The notes beneath the pieces are model-generated. The model saw only the letters and a program-made list of their open reading frames with translations, ran no database searches and was not told the origin of the DNA. A DNA stretch of 64,000 bases. Origin: JALORV01 sp035498175. GTDB lineage: Bacteria > Pseudomonadota > Gammaproteobacteria > Burkholderiales > Burkholderiaceae_F. This document shows, one piece after another, positions 39,205-47,954 of this stretch. Location of the stretch: NCBI GenBank assembly GCA_035498175.1, contig DATKAJ010000020.1:3993-67992 (forward strand), given 5' to 3'. Made by a program: the position numbers and the translations under genes. The stretch's first letter is position 1, and every line of letters begins with the position of its first letter.

Positions 39205-40530
39205 CTATCGACGCGCCGCGCCGATCTGTGCCTCGGTCTCCGCCGGATGGCGGAAGGCGAGGCAGCTGTTCGAGCCGCCGAAGCCGAGCGAATTCGAGAG
39301 CGCGATGCGGACGCGGCGCTCGCGCGGTGCATCGCGTATGACATCGACGTCGCAATCGGGGTCGAGTTCGCGCATATTGGCGTTCACCGGCAGCACGCCA
39401 TGGTGGATCGCAAGCGCGCAGACAGCGGCTTCGACCGCGCCGGCCGCAGCGATCAGATGGCCCATCACGCTCTTGGTCGAGCTCACCGCGACCTTGCGCC
39501 AGTCCGCGCCGAACACCGCTTTGACCGCCGCGCATTCGCTGCGATCGTTCATCGGCGTCGAAGTGCCGTGCGCGTTCAGGTAGTCGACGTCGGCGATTTC
39601 CGCGCCGGCATCGGCGATCGCCTGGCGCATCGCCTGGATCGGTCCGTCGCCGGAGGGATGCGAGTCGGTGATGCGATAGCTCGACAGCGAATTGCCGTCT
39701 CCGGCAAGTTCCGCGTAGACGCGCGCGCCGCGTCGGCGTGCCGACTCCCATTCCTCAAGCACCAGGAATCCCGCGCCTTCGCCCAGCACGAAGCCGTTGC
39801 GCGACGCGTCGAAGGGTCGGCTGGCGCGCTCGGGCGAGTCGTTGTCGGGCGAGACCGCGTTCAACAGACAGAAGCCTGCAAGGCCGACAGGGTTGATCAT
39901 CGAGTCGAAGCCGCCGGCCAGCACGCGATCGGCGACGCCACGCCGGATCAGCTTGAGGGCGGTGCCGACCGCCTGTCCGCCGGACGCGCAGGCGGTGTGC
40001 ACCGAGCTCGCGTAGCCGCGCATCCCGAAGACACGCATCAGCAGCGCGATTCCGGCCGTCGACTGGCTGCGACAGAAGGTCATTGGGTTGGACGCCGAGC
40101 CGAGCGCGCCCAGCAGCAGATCCGGCCGCAGTTCGCCATCGGGGGCCGCGTCGCGCTGCACTTCGGCCAGTTCGTCGTAGGTGACGCCCATCATTCCGGT
40201 GCCGACGACCGTGCCCCAGCGTGCTGCGGTGTCATCCGTGGGGCGGATGCCGGCATCGGCAAAAGCCTGTTCGGCCGCGACCAGCGCAAAACGGTGCGAT
40301 CGGTTGGCGAGCTTCAGCAGCCTGCGGTCACCGACCGCGTGCTCGACCGCGGAGTCCGAAAGATCCTTCACTTCGCCCGCAATGCGTACCGGGAAGCCGC
40401 TGGCATCGAAGCTGCGGATCGGCGCGGCGCCACTGCGCGCAGCGAGCAGCGCCGACCAGGTCGATGCGACGTCGTTGCCGGCCGGTGTGACCAGGCCGAC
40501 GCCGGTGATCGCGACGCGGCGGCGTGTCAT
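39205..40530 (-). CDS. Beta-ketoacyl-ACP synthase II-like (FabF-type)
   Basis: 441 aa canonical FabF-type condensing enzyme: VAITGVGLVTPAGNDVAST at the N-terminus, active-site HTACASGG with Cys181, NAHGTSTPMND and KSVMGHLIAAAGAVEA for the two catalytic His residues, and a C-terminal LSNSLGFGGSNSCLAF. It catalyses Claisen condensation of acyl and malonyl-ACP. The start overlaps the dehydratase stop (ATGA). It belongs to the seven-gene fatty-acid operon. Confidence 0.94.
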   Translation of the reverse strand: MTRRRVAITGVGLVTPAGNDVASTWSALLAARSGAAPIRSFDASGFPVRIAGEVKDLSDSAVEHAVGDRRLLKLANRSHRFALVAAEQAFADAGIRPTDDTAARWGTVVGTGMMGVTYDELAEVQRDAAPDGELRPDLLLGALGSASNPMTFCRSQSTAGIALLMRVFGMRGYASSVHTACASGGQAVGTALKLIRRGVADRVLAGGFDSMINPVGLAGFCLLNAVSPDNDSPERASRPFDASRNGFVLGEGAGFLVLEEWESARRRGARVYAELAGDGNSLSSYRITDSHPSGDGPIQAMRQAIADAGAEIADVDYLNAHGTSTPMNDRSECAAVKAVFGADWRKVAVSSTKSVMGHLIAAAGAVEAAVCALAIHHGVLPVNANMRELDPDCDVDVIRDAPRERRVRIALSNSLGFGGSNSCLAFRHPAETEAQIGAARR

Positions 40531-41369
40531 ACCGTCACCGTTCGTGGCGCGACCTCGACCCGTGCGGTCGCAATCGCCTTGCCGCCGCTGCCCGCGCCGA
40601 GTTTCAGCCGCGCGCGCTCCCCATCCGTTTCGAGCAGCTCGATCTCGAGGTCGAGCGTCGCGCCAGGGGGCGTGAAAGCCCGGATCTTGACGTTGTTCAC
40701 GGCGGCCGGCATCAGCGCGACCGCGTCGGGCAGCGCTTCCCGCGCGACCTGGACCGCGAGGCCCGCGAGCGCATCGAGCAGCAGCGTGCCCGGGAAGACC
40801 GGGCGGCGCGGGAAGTGATCGCCGAAGTAGGGGGCCTCGTCCGCGCGAGGAACCTGCAGCGTCGCCGCGAGCCGTTCGCCGCGAACATGGTCCGTCGTCT
40901 CGATCCGCGGCGCCGGAACGCCGCCAAAGCGACCCGGCGCGACGCCCTGGGTACGCAGCGTGTCGTAGTCAGCATGCACCGCCGCGGGATCATCGAATTC
41001 GGGCATCGGCAGCATCGGGCCGACGCAGTCGACCAGTTCGAGCGCGAGGCGGCCATCGATGCGCGCCCGGCCACCATAGGCGACGGCCTCGGAATCGCAG
41101 CGCGCGATGTCGGCCTCCAGTTGCAGGGTCTGTCCGGGTACGACGATCTGGTGGTACCGCGTTGCCCAGGCGAGTCCGGCCACGGGTCGCCAGGCGAAGT
41201 CCAGCTCAGCCATCGAGCACCAGGCCGCGAGCTGGCCCACGGCTTCCGCCATCAGCGACGGCGGAAAGCGGGTGGCGTGCGCGGGCACGGTGTACTCGCC
41301 CTCGATGCGGCGCGAGGCCGATCGCGTGATGCGGTCGACAAACGAGAACGCGCGAAAGCGCTCGCTCAT
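40527..41369 (-). CDS. Double-hotdog 3-hydroxyacyl-ACP dehydratase (FabZ/FabA-like)
   Basis: 280 aa protein built of two hotdog halves. The C-terminal half has the active site YFGDHFPRRPVFPGTLLLDALAGLA, with the catalytic His and an Asp in the position FabA uses. The N-terminal half (PPSLMAEAVGQLAAWCSM) lacks the His and is probably structural or substrate-shaping. It would dehydrate 3-hydroxyacyl-ACP in the operon's elongation cycle. It lies 27 bases after the ACP gene and overlaps the first ketosynthase gene. Confidence 0.88.
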   Translation of the reverse strand: MSERFRAFSFVDRITRSASRRIEGEYTVPAHATRFPPSLMAEAVGQLAAWCSMAELDFAWRPVAGLAWATRYHQIVVPGQTLQLEADIARCDSEAVAYGGRARIDGRLALELVDCVGPMLPMPEFDDPAAVHADYDTLRTQGVAPGRFGGVPAPRIETTDHVRGERLAATLQVPRADEAPYFGDHFPRRPVFPGTLLLDALAGLAVQVAREALPDAVALMPAAVNNVKIRAFTPPGATLDLEIELLETDGERARLKLGAGSGGKAIATARVEVAPRTVTV

Positions 41370-41396
41370 GGACGCAGTTGGAAGATCCGGGCCCGC

Positions 41397-41822
41397 TCAG
41401 GCGGGCTGCGGTGCGCGTTGTGCGCGGATCACGACCTTGCAGAACGTTTCGGGCGTGAACAGGCGCGGGATCTCGGCCGCCTTCATCGGAGTCTTGAAGC
41501 GCTCCGGCGGCACCTCGTCGAGGAACTGCTTCAGGCGCGCGAGCCCGGCCTCGGTGACGATGCCCTTGTTCTCGAACTCGGCCTCGGGCAGCGGACCGCG
41601 CGCGTCCTCGACGATCTTGCCGCGCGGAATCTTGACGCCAAAGCCGCGCTCGAGCCGGAATACGAGGTCGAGGAAGTCGATCGACTCGGCGTCGAGGCCC
41701 TCGATCAGCGACTCCTTGGCCTTGACGTCCTCGACGTCGCAGCCGAGCGCATCCGCGATGATCTGCGCGACCTTCGGGAAGACTGCGTCGATATCCTGTT
41801 GGCTGATGGCCTGTTCTGACAT
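41397..41822 (-). CDS. AcpXL-like specialised acyl carrier protein with C-terminal extension
   Basis: 141 aa, longer than ordinary ACPs (about 80) and than AcpXL (about 92). The phosphopantetheine site is Ser47 in DAESIDFLDLVF. The following FGVKIPRGKI closely recalls AcpXL (SLDFLDIVF...FGIKIP). After about residue 80 there is an extra helical extension (GLARLKQFLDEVPPERFKTP ... FTPETFCKVVIRAQR). I chose the ATG at 41822; a GTG at 41831 overlapping the FabG stop is possible. It is the presumed carrier for all enzymes of the operon. Confidence 0.9.
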   Translation of the reverse strand: MSEQAISQQDIDAVFPKVAQIIADALGCDVEDVKAKESLIEGLDAESIDFLDLVFRLERGFGVKIPRGKIVEDARGPLPEAEFENKGIVTEAGLARLKQFLDEVPPERFKTPMKAAEIPRLFTPETFCKVVIRAQRAPQPA

Positions 41823-41827
41823 TTCCC

Positions 41828-42592
41828 TCACTCCATCTTGAATCCGCCGTCGACATGCAGGACTTCGCCGGTGATGTAGTCGGCGAAGCGCGAGGCGAGG
41901 AACCAGACGGCGTGTGCGACATCGCGCGCCTGTCCATAGCGGCGCAGCAGGATGCGCGCCTTGACCTCGTCGCCGGCCAGTTCTCGCACCTGCTGCGACA
42001 TCTCGGTCTCGATCACGCCGGGCGCGACGCAGTTTACCGTGATCCTGCGCGAGGCCAGCTCAACCGCCATCGCTCGCGTGAAGGCATTGATCGCCCCCTT
42101 GCTGGCGGCGTAATTGGACTGGCCGCGACCCGCCTTTTCGCCTGCGACGGAGCTCAGGTTGATGATCCGTCCAGTGCGCTTCGAGATCATGTGGGGCACG
42201 ACCGCGCGGGTCACGTTGAAGACACCGCCGACGTTGATGTCGAGGACCGTTGCGATGTCGTCGTCGCTCAGCAGGGCGAGCAGGTTGTCGCGGACCACGC
42301 CGGCGTTGTTGACCAGCACGTCGATCCGTCCGCGGGTCTCGATCACGCGGTCGACCGCGGCCGTGACGGCGGCAGCGTCGGCCACGTCGACCTGCACGGC
42401 TTCGGCCTTGCCGCCGGCCTGCGTGACCGCGCCCACGACCTCGCGTGCAGCGTCGGCGTTGCCGCGATAGAAGAACACGACGTCGACGCCGTCGCCGGCC
42501 AGCAGTTCGACGATCGCGCGGCCGATGCCGCGGCCGCCGCCGGTCACCACCGCGGTCTTGCCGGACAGGCCCGAATCGAGCGCCACCGCCAT
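41828..42592 (-). CDS. 3-oxoacyl-ACP reductase (FabG-type SDR)
   Basis: 254 aa short-chain dehydrogenase: cofactor motif TGGGRGIGRAI, NNAG, catalytic YAASK and a C-terminal DYITGEVLHVDGGFKM, all typical of FabG. It would reduce 3-oxoacyl-ACP to 3-hydroxyacyl-ACP. Start is the ATG at 42592, two bases after the FabL-like gene; a longer open frame runs back into that gene. The dedicated copy inside the operon distinguishes it from the rhizobial acpXL locus, which has adhXL genes instead. Confidence 0.93.
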   Translation of the reverse strand: MAVALDSGLSGKTAVVTGGGRGIGRAIVELLAGDGVDVVFFYRGNADAAREVVGAVTQAGGKAEAVQVDVADAAAVTAAVDRVIETRGRIDVLVNNAGVVRDNLLALLSDDDIATVLDINVGGVFNVTRAVVPHMISKRTGRIINLSSVAGEKAGRGQSNYAASKGAINAFTRAMAVELASRRITVNCVAPGVIETEMSQQVRELAGDEVKARILLRRYGQARDVAHAVWFLASRFADYITGEVLHVDGGFKME

Positions 42593-42594
42593 CG

Positions 42595-43383
42595 TCAGCC
42601 CGAGATCGAGAAGCCGCCGTCGACGAACAGCGTCGCGCCGTTGATCATGGCGGCCTCCGGCAGCGTCAACAGGTAGACCGCGCCGGCGACGTCCTCGGGC
42701 GTCAGCACCGGGCCTGCCGGTGTGCGCGCCTTGAACGAGGCGACGAGCTCCTCGCGGTTCGGAAAGTACGACAGCGCGTCTGTCTCGACCACGCCTGCGC
42801 TCACGGCGTTGACACGGATGCCGCGCGGGCCGAGTTCCTGAGCCAGAGACCGCACCAGCGATTCCAGCGCTGCTTTCGAGGCGCCGATGAATGCGTAGTT
42901 CGGCATCGCCCGTACCGAACCCAGGCTCGACATCGCGATGATGCGGCCCCCGTCGGTCATCATCGGTGCGGCGCGCTGCGCCAGCAGGTTCAGCGCGAAG
43001 GCGTTCGTCTCCATGCACCAGCGCCAGTGCTTCAGCGTCATGTCCAGCGCGGGCTTCAGCACGCCGCTGGCGGCGTTGCTGACCACGATGTCGAGCCGGA
43101 CGAATTGTTGCTTCAGTTCAGCGAACATCTCGTCGACGCTGTCGGGGAGGCCGACACTTGCCTTCAATGCGACCGCCCTGCGCCCCAGCGCACGGAATTC
43201 GTTGCAGAGCGCCTCAGCCTCTTCGTGGCTGTTGTAGTAGTTGACGACCACGTCGCAGCCCGCGCCCGCCAGCTTGCGCGCGATCGCGCGGCCGATGCCG
43301 CGCGCGGCGCCGGTCACGAGCGCGGTGCGACCCGCAAGCGGCAACGCAGCGCTCGACGTGGCGCCCTGGGATGAAGTGGACAT
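42595..43383 (-). CDS. Enoyl-ACP reductase, FabL-like SDR
   Basis: 262 aa SDR. The catalytic spacing is Tyr-x6-Lys (YAFIGASKAALE), as in enoyl reductases FabI/FabL, not the Tyr-x3-Lys of FabG. The segment VETDALSYFPNREEL is very close to the TDALxxFPNRE motif of Bacillus FabL, and NAASGVLKPA recalls its substrate region. It would saturate the enoyl-ACP, so the product chain is predicted to be saturated. It is the first gene of the operon and diverges from the EamA gene 89 bases away. Confidence 0.88.
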   Translation of the reverse strand: MSTSSQGATSSAALPLAGRTALVTGAARGIGRAIARKLAGAGCDVVVNYYNSHEEAEALCNEFRALGRRAVALKASVGLPDSVDEMFAELKQQFVRLDIVVSNAASGVLKPALDMTLKHWRWCMETNAFALNLLAQRAAPMMTDGGRIIAMSSLGSVRAMPNYAFIGASKAALESLVRSLAQELGPRGIRVNAVSAGVVETDALSYFPNREELVASFKARTPAGPVLTPEDVAGAVYLLTLPEAAMINGATLFVDGGFSISG

Positions 43384-43472
43384 GGTGGAATGCGGAAGCG
43401 CCGGAACGGCGCGACCGCGATTGTATTGGCTTTGACATCGAGGCGCCGCGCACGCTTGAATCACGGTTCCCG

Positions 43473-44477
43473 ATGAGTAACGCGATCCCGCCCGAGACCG
43501 GCCTGAGTGCCGTGCCTTCCGTACCATCTGCTGGCCCGGCACCGTCGGGCGTGTCGCGGCAACGAGCGGCGCTGCTGCTCGCTTTCGCGCTGATCCTCGT
43601 CTGGGGGATCAACTTCAGCGTGCAGAAGGCCGTGTTCGCGTCCGTGACGCCCGGCGGCTTCCTTTTCGTGCGCTACCTGATCATGCCGGTGTGCGCGATC
43701 GCGCTGCTGTGGCAGCGCTACGGCGCACGCTGGCCGCGGCTACCTCGCAGCGAATGGTGGGCGCTGCTGCGGCTCGGCCTGCTCGGACACCTGATGCATG
43801 TCGGCCTGGTGACCTTCGGCATCGACTGGTCGACAGCGTTCTCCAGTTCGCTGATCCTCGCCTGCGGGCCGGTGTTCACGCTGTTGCTGCTGCGCTGGCT
43901 CGGCGTCGAACGGCTGACACGAGCCCAGGTCGCGGGTGTCGGCGTCGCCTGCCTCGGCGTGCTTGTGTTTCTCTCGGACAAGCTGCTGGGCCAGCAATGG
44001 CGTGCGAGCGGCGGCGACCTCGTGCTGCTGGTCGCGGCGTTCTTTTTTTCAGCCTATACCGTCGCCGCCAAGCCGCTGATCGAACGCCACGGTGGCGTGC
44101 TGGTGATGGCGTACGCGACGCTGCTCGGCAGCGTGCCGGTGCTGCTGCTGAGCCTGCCTGCCGGCCTGCGCGTCGACTGGGCGGCGGTGCCGCTGGCGAT
44201 CTGGGCCGGGCTGTTATGGGCGGTCATCGTGTCGGCGTTTGCGGGCTGGATCGTCTGGGGCTGGGTCAATGCGGTGCGTGGCGTGGCCCGCACCGCGCCG
44301 CTGATGTATCTGATGCCGCCGGTCGCTGGTCTGGTCGCGTGGTGGGTGACTGGCGAAGGCTACGGCGCGATCAAGCTGCTCGGCGCTACCGTGACATTGC
44401 TCGGCGTCGCGATCGCGCAATTCGCACGACCCGCGGATCCGGCGCGCGAAGTGGAAAGCGTCGGCGTCGTCGACTGA
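43473..44477 (+). CDS. EamA/DMT-superfamily transporter
   Basis: 334 aa membrane protein with ten predicted spans and two EamA repeats (LILVWGINFSVQKAVFASVTPGGFLFVRYL; FFFSAYTVAAKPLIERHGG). It is a metabolite exporter of the drug/metabolite transporter superfamily; the substrate is unknown. Start is the ATG at 43473, since the longer frame would overlap the divergent FabL-like gene. It converges on the transglutaminase-like gene. Confidence 0.92.
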   Translation: MSNAIPPETGLSAVPSVPSAGPAPSGVSRQRAALLLAFALILVWGINFSVQKAVFASVTPGGFLFVRYLIMPVCAIALLWQRYGARWPRLPRSEWWALLRLGLLGHLMHVGLVTFGIDWSTAFSSSLILACGPVFTLLLLRWLGVERLTRAQVAGVGVACLGVLVFLSDKLLGQQWRASGGDLVLLVAAFFFSAYTVAAKPLIERHGGVLVMAYATLLGSVPVLLLSLPAGLRVDWAAVPLAIWAGLLWAVIVSAFAGWIVWGWVNAVRGVARTAPLMYLMPPVAGLVAWWVTGEGYGAIKLLGATVTLLGVAIAQFARPADPAREVESVGVVD

Positions 44478-44490
44478 ACACTGCCGGGAT

Positions 44491-44510
44491 CGATTGCGCC
44501 GGCGCAATCG
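44491..44510. repeat. 20-bp perfect palindrome between convergent genes
   Basis: A 20-bp uninterrupted perfect palindrome with CGATTGCG arms, 13 bases after the EamA stop and about 78 bases from the stop of the opposing gene. It could form a hairpin that ends transcription from either side, but no T-tract follows. Its arm is shared with the palindrome at 4956-4975. Confidence 0.6.
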
Positions 44511-44587
44511 GTGTCAAAGCGGCAAGGCGCGACGAAACTCGAACGGCTGGCGCTTTGATCGCACGGCGCAACCGATACTTGCCACGC

Positions 44588-45256
44588 TTACGGCGGTGAT
44601 GCCTTCAGCTTTGGATACTGGAGCGCCCCCGCCATCCGCCGCTCGAATGGATCGCGCCGCGACAGGTGCTTCACATGGTGCGCATGCACGAGCGGGTAGT
44701 GTCGCAGGTCTGCCAGCCGATCGTGTGCCTCCCAGCAGTTCGCCTCGCCGCAGACCCACTTGCTGACGTGCAGCCGCCGCAAGTCGTAGGCGCCCGAATA
44801 ACTTCGCAGCGTGCGCCGGCCGCGCCTGTCGCTGTACTCGTGGAAGTAGGAGAGTGCGAGCTCACGCAGGCTCCGGTAGACGGGATCCCGATAGCGCAGG
44901 GCCACTCCGTTCGACTTGGAGATCGCGCCCCATGCCTCCTTGCGGCGGAACAGGGCAATCACGTGCGGGTAGTCGCTCAATTCGCAACCGAGATGCATCA
45001 CGTAAGGCGGCTCGCCGTGAATCCAGAGCGCGCAGGCGGCTACGAACGCGCCTTCGATGCAATGCGCGCGCCGATGACGCAGCACGCCGCGCACCGAATA
45101 CGCCGTTTCGCCGTCCGGTTCGTGGTTGATTGGAATCGCGTTGAGGAAAGCCTGGATGCGCTGTGGGGAATCAAGCCGCTCAAGCCGGGCGAACTCCCGC
45201 ATTCCCAGGCCCAGGTCCTGTGGGCGGGCAAACCGTCGGCGTAGCGGAAGGCTCAT
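44588..45256 (-). CDS. Transglutaminase-like fold protein, function unknown
   Basis: 222 aa soluble protein. A Cys in RRAHCIEGAFVAACAL, a His in DYPHVIALFRR and a following WGAISKSN are spaced like the Cys-His-Asp/Asn sites of bacterial transglutaminase-like proteins. The rest is basic and aromatic-rich (RSYSGAYDLRRLHVSKWV). No specific function is recognised. Start is the ATG at 45256; a TTG six bases upstream is possible. It diverges from the HMG-CoA reductase gene. Confidence 0.72.
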   Translation of the reverse strand: MSLPLRRRFARPQDLGLGMREFARLERLDSPQRIQAFLNAIPINHEPDGETAYSVRGVLRHRRAHCIEGAFVAACALWIHGEPPYVMHLGCELSDYPHVIALFRRKEAWGAISKSNGVALRYRDPVYRSLRELALSYFHEYSDRRGRRTLRSYSGAYDLRRLHVSKWVCGEANCWEAHDRLADLRHYPLVHAHHVKHLSRRDPFERRMAGALQYPKLKASPP

Positions 45257-45408
45257 GGGCAAGGATCGTATCAGCCGTCGCCGCTTGGTCCGGCAGTTGC
45301 TGCGGCGTAAGGCGCGGCGGACCGATTGAGGTCAAGTCGCAGCGTCGTTACGGCGCGTACGCTGGCGCCTTCGCCATCTTTTACGAGCGGCGAGACTGGA
45401 AATCTGCG

Positions 45409-46605
45409 ATGGCAAACGACACTTCAGCGAAGTCTGCAGCGGCCAAGGTCCCGCGCGATCCGGCGAACGACTACACGGGCGATATGGCCGCGCGGCGGCG
45501 CGAGTTCGTCAGGCAGCAGACGGGCCAGACGCTCGAACATGTGGGACACACTTCGATCGATCCGGCCTCGTTGCCCGGCAACATCGAGAACTTCATCGGC
45601 GCCGCGCAGGTGCCGATGGGGCTGGCAGGTCCGCTGCTGATCCAGGGCGAGCACGCGCGCGGCCACTTCTATGTGCCGCTGGCAACCACTGAGGGCACGC
45701 TGGTGGCGAGCTACAACCGCGGCATGCGCCTGATCACCGAGTGCGGCGGCGTCAAGGCGACGGTGGTCGAGCAGTACATGCAGCGCTCGCCCGTGTTTGT
45801 GCTCGAGGATGCGCTGCAGGCGCGCGAGTTCGGTGGCTGGGTGCATGAGCACTTCGCCGAGATCAAGGCCGCGGCTGACGCGACCAGCCGCGTCGGTCGG
45901 TTGGTCAACATCTATCAGTACGCGGTGGGGCCGATGCGTCACCTGCGCTTCAACTACACGACCGGCGACGCTGCGGGCCAGAACATGACCGGGAAGGCGA
46001 CCCTCGCGGCCTGCGAATGGATCGCCGCCCACTACCCGGGCGGCGCTAGGTTCATGCTGTCGGGAAACATGGACACCGACAAGAAGCACTCGCAGCTCAA
46101 CATGCTGGTCACGCGTGGCAAGCGCGTCGTGGCCGAGTGCGTACTGCGCCGTGACCTGATGAAGCGGATCATGGGCGTCGACACCGGGGAGATGTTCGCC
46201 GCGCGCCAGATCTCGGGCGTCGGCGCGTTCCTCGCCGGTTCCGCCAACAACGGCGCACATGCGGCCAACGGACTGACAGCGCTCTTCATCGCGACCGGAC
46301 AGGACGTCGCCAACGTCGCCGAGTCGCACGCCGGCATTGTCTACAGCCAGCTGCTCCCGGGCGGCGATTATTACTGGTCGATTACGCTGCCTTCCCTGAT
46401 CGTCGGCACGTACGGCGGGGGCACGGGACTCGCGACGCAGCGTGAATGCCTCGAACTGCTGGGCTGCTATGGCGCCGGCAAGGCCGACAAGTTCGCCGAG
46501 ATCTGCGCGGCGGTCGTACTTGCCGGCGAGACCTCACTCGCCAGCGCAGTGATCCACGGCGACTGGGTGTCGAGTCACGACCAGCTCGGGCGCAACCGGC
46601 CCTAA
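45409..46605 (+). CDS. Hydroxymethylglutaryl-CoA reductase
   Basis: 398 aa soluble HMG-CoA reductase, which interconverts HMG-CoA and mevalonate. Motifs seen: ENFIGAAQVPMGLAGP, Glu95 in TTEGTLVAS, Lys225 in DTDKKHSQLN, Asp299 in ATGQDVAN, GTYGGGTGLATQ, and the C-terminal His390 in VSSHDQ, so the catalytic residues are present. DAMGMNM is replaced by DAAGQNM. There is no N-terminal membrane domain. Start is the ATG at 45409. Proteobacteria normally use the MEP route, so this is unusual; no other mevalonate-pathway gene is seen nearby. Confidence 0.93.
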   Translation: MANDTSAKSAAAKVPRDPANDYTGDMAARRREFVRQQTGQTLEHVGHTSIDPASLPGNIENFIGAAQVPMGLAGPLLIQGEHARGHFYVPLATTEGTLVASYNRGMRLITECGGVKATVVEQYMQRSPVFVLEDALQAREFGGWVHEHFAEIKAAADATSRVGRLVNIYQYAVGPMRHLRFNYTTGDAAGQNMTGKATLAACEWIAAHYPGGARFMLSGNMDTDKKHSQLNMLVTRGKRVVAECVLRRDLMKRIMGVDTGEMFAARQISGVGAFLAGSANNGAHAANGLTALFIATGQDVANVAESHAGIVYSQLLPGGDYYWSITLPSLIVGTYGGGTGLATQRECLELLGCYGAGKADKFAEICAAVVLAGETSLASAVIHGDWVSSHDQLGRNRP

Positions 46606-46871
46606 GGTCCTCTTCTATGAGGCAAAGCGCTGCAACATCGGGCGCTTGAGCGCAGCTTTAGCCAATACGGGCTCAGACGTTCACCTCATCGCGTCCCGAA
46701 AGAGCGCGCCAACAGAATTCCCTGGAGTAGCGGCCTGAGGCGCCGTTGCTGCCGCGGGGCGGCCGTGCTGGCAGTCAACGGGCAAGCTGCTGGTCCGATA
46801 CGTCGACCGGCCGGCGAATGTCCCGCCGCCGCCCGGCCGCCCAACGGGACGAGAGTAACGCCGGCGTTCGT

Positions 46872-47837
46872 CTATGAGCCCGCGGTGACGCCGTTTTCCT
46901 TGACGATCCTACGCCAGCGTTCGATTTCCTTCGCGGTGAAGGCGCTGAACGCGGCCGGCCCCTGGCCCGTGATCGTCATCCCCTGGGCCTCGAGCCGCTC
47001 GGCGACCGACGGATCCTTCAGCGCTTTCTGAACCTCGCTGTTCATGCGCTCGATGATCGCGGACGGGGTCTTCGCCGGCGCGATCACGCCCCAGTAAGCC
47101 AGCGCCTCGAAGTTGCGGATCCCGGACTCCGCGAGTGTCGGCGTGTTCGGCAGGCTCGGATGGCGCTTGGCGCCCGTGACCGCAATCGGCCGCACCGTGC
47201 CGGCCTTCACGTGCGGCAGTACCAGGAAGACGGTGCCGATCCCGAGCGGTGTGTGGCCCGCGACGACGTCGTTCATCAGCGGACCGCCGCCGCGATACGG
47301 GATATGTGTCCACGACCAGCCGTCCTGCTTGCCGGCCTGGATCATCGCGAGGTGCCCGAGGCTGCCGGTGCCGATCGAGCCGATCGCGACGCCCTTGATG
47401 CTGCGGGCCTCGGCGTTGACGTCTGCGAAGTTCGCGTACTTCGATTTCGCCGAAGCCACGAGCGCCATCGGCGATGTGCCGATCAGCGTCACGTGCGCGA
47501 GGCCCGTCATCGTGTCGTACGAAAGGTTGGGGATCAGGCTCGGGTTGGTGCCATGCGTGTCGAAGACGACGCCGAAGGTGTAGCCGTCGGGCGCGGCTTT
47601 GGCGACCGCCGCAGTGCCGATCGACCCGGAGGCGCCGCCGATGTTCTCAACGACCACGCTCTGACCGAGCTGCTTGGTGAGCTGCTGCGCCAGCACGCGC
47701 GCCACCTGGTCGACGGATCCGCCCGGCGGAAATACCGAGATCAGCCGTATCGGCCGGTCTGGCCATGACTGGGCGTGGGCGACACCGCCCAGCAGCGCGA
47801 ACGCGCTCGCCGCGATCAGCCGGATCCAGGTATGCAT
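46872..47837 (-). CDS. TctC/Bug-family tripartite tricarboxylate transporter solute-binding protein
   Basis: 321 aa periplasmic protein with a signal peptide ending GGVAHAQ. It shows the Bug-family start SWPDRPIRLISVFPPGGSVDQVARVLA, VVVENIGGASGSIGTAAVAKAAPDGYTF and a C-terminal segment with EIERWRRIVKENG. Such proteins bind carboxylates and other small molecules, and they are amplified in Burkholderiales, often without adjacent membrane subunits, as here. The ligand is unknown. Confidence 0.94.
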   Translation of the reverse strand: MHTWIRLIAASAFALLGGVAHAQSWPDRPIRLISVFPPGGSVDQVARVLAQQLTKQLGQSVVVENIGGASGSIGTAAVAKAAPDGYTFGVVFDTHGTNPSLIPNLSYDTMTGLAHVTLIGTSPMALVASAKSKYANFADVNAEARSIKGVAIGSIGTGSLGHLAMIQAGKQDGWSWTHIPYRGGGPLMNDVVAGHTPLGIGTVFLVLPHVKAGTVRPIAVTGAKRHPSLPNTPTLAESGIRNFEALAYWGVIAPAKTPSAIIERMNSEVQKALKDPSVAERLEAQGMTITGQGPAAFSAFTAKEIERWRRIVKENGVTAGS

Positions 47838-47954
47838 GCATGCCTCCGTTGCGCATCCCGCGCGCCGGCCGCGAGCTTAGAACCTATGCCGAATTCCGCA
47901 ACGGCCGCGGCGGAGATCTGTCCAGGCGAGAAGGCCTTGCGGCGAAGGGGAGGC

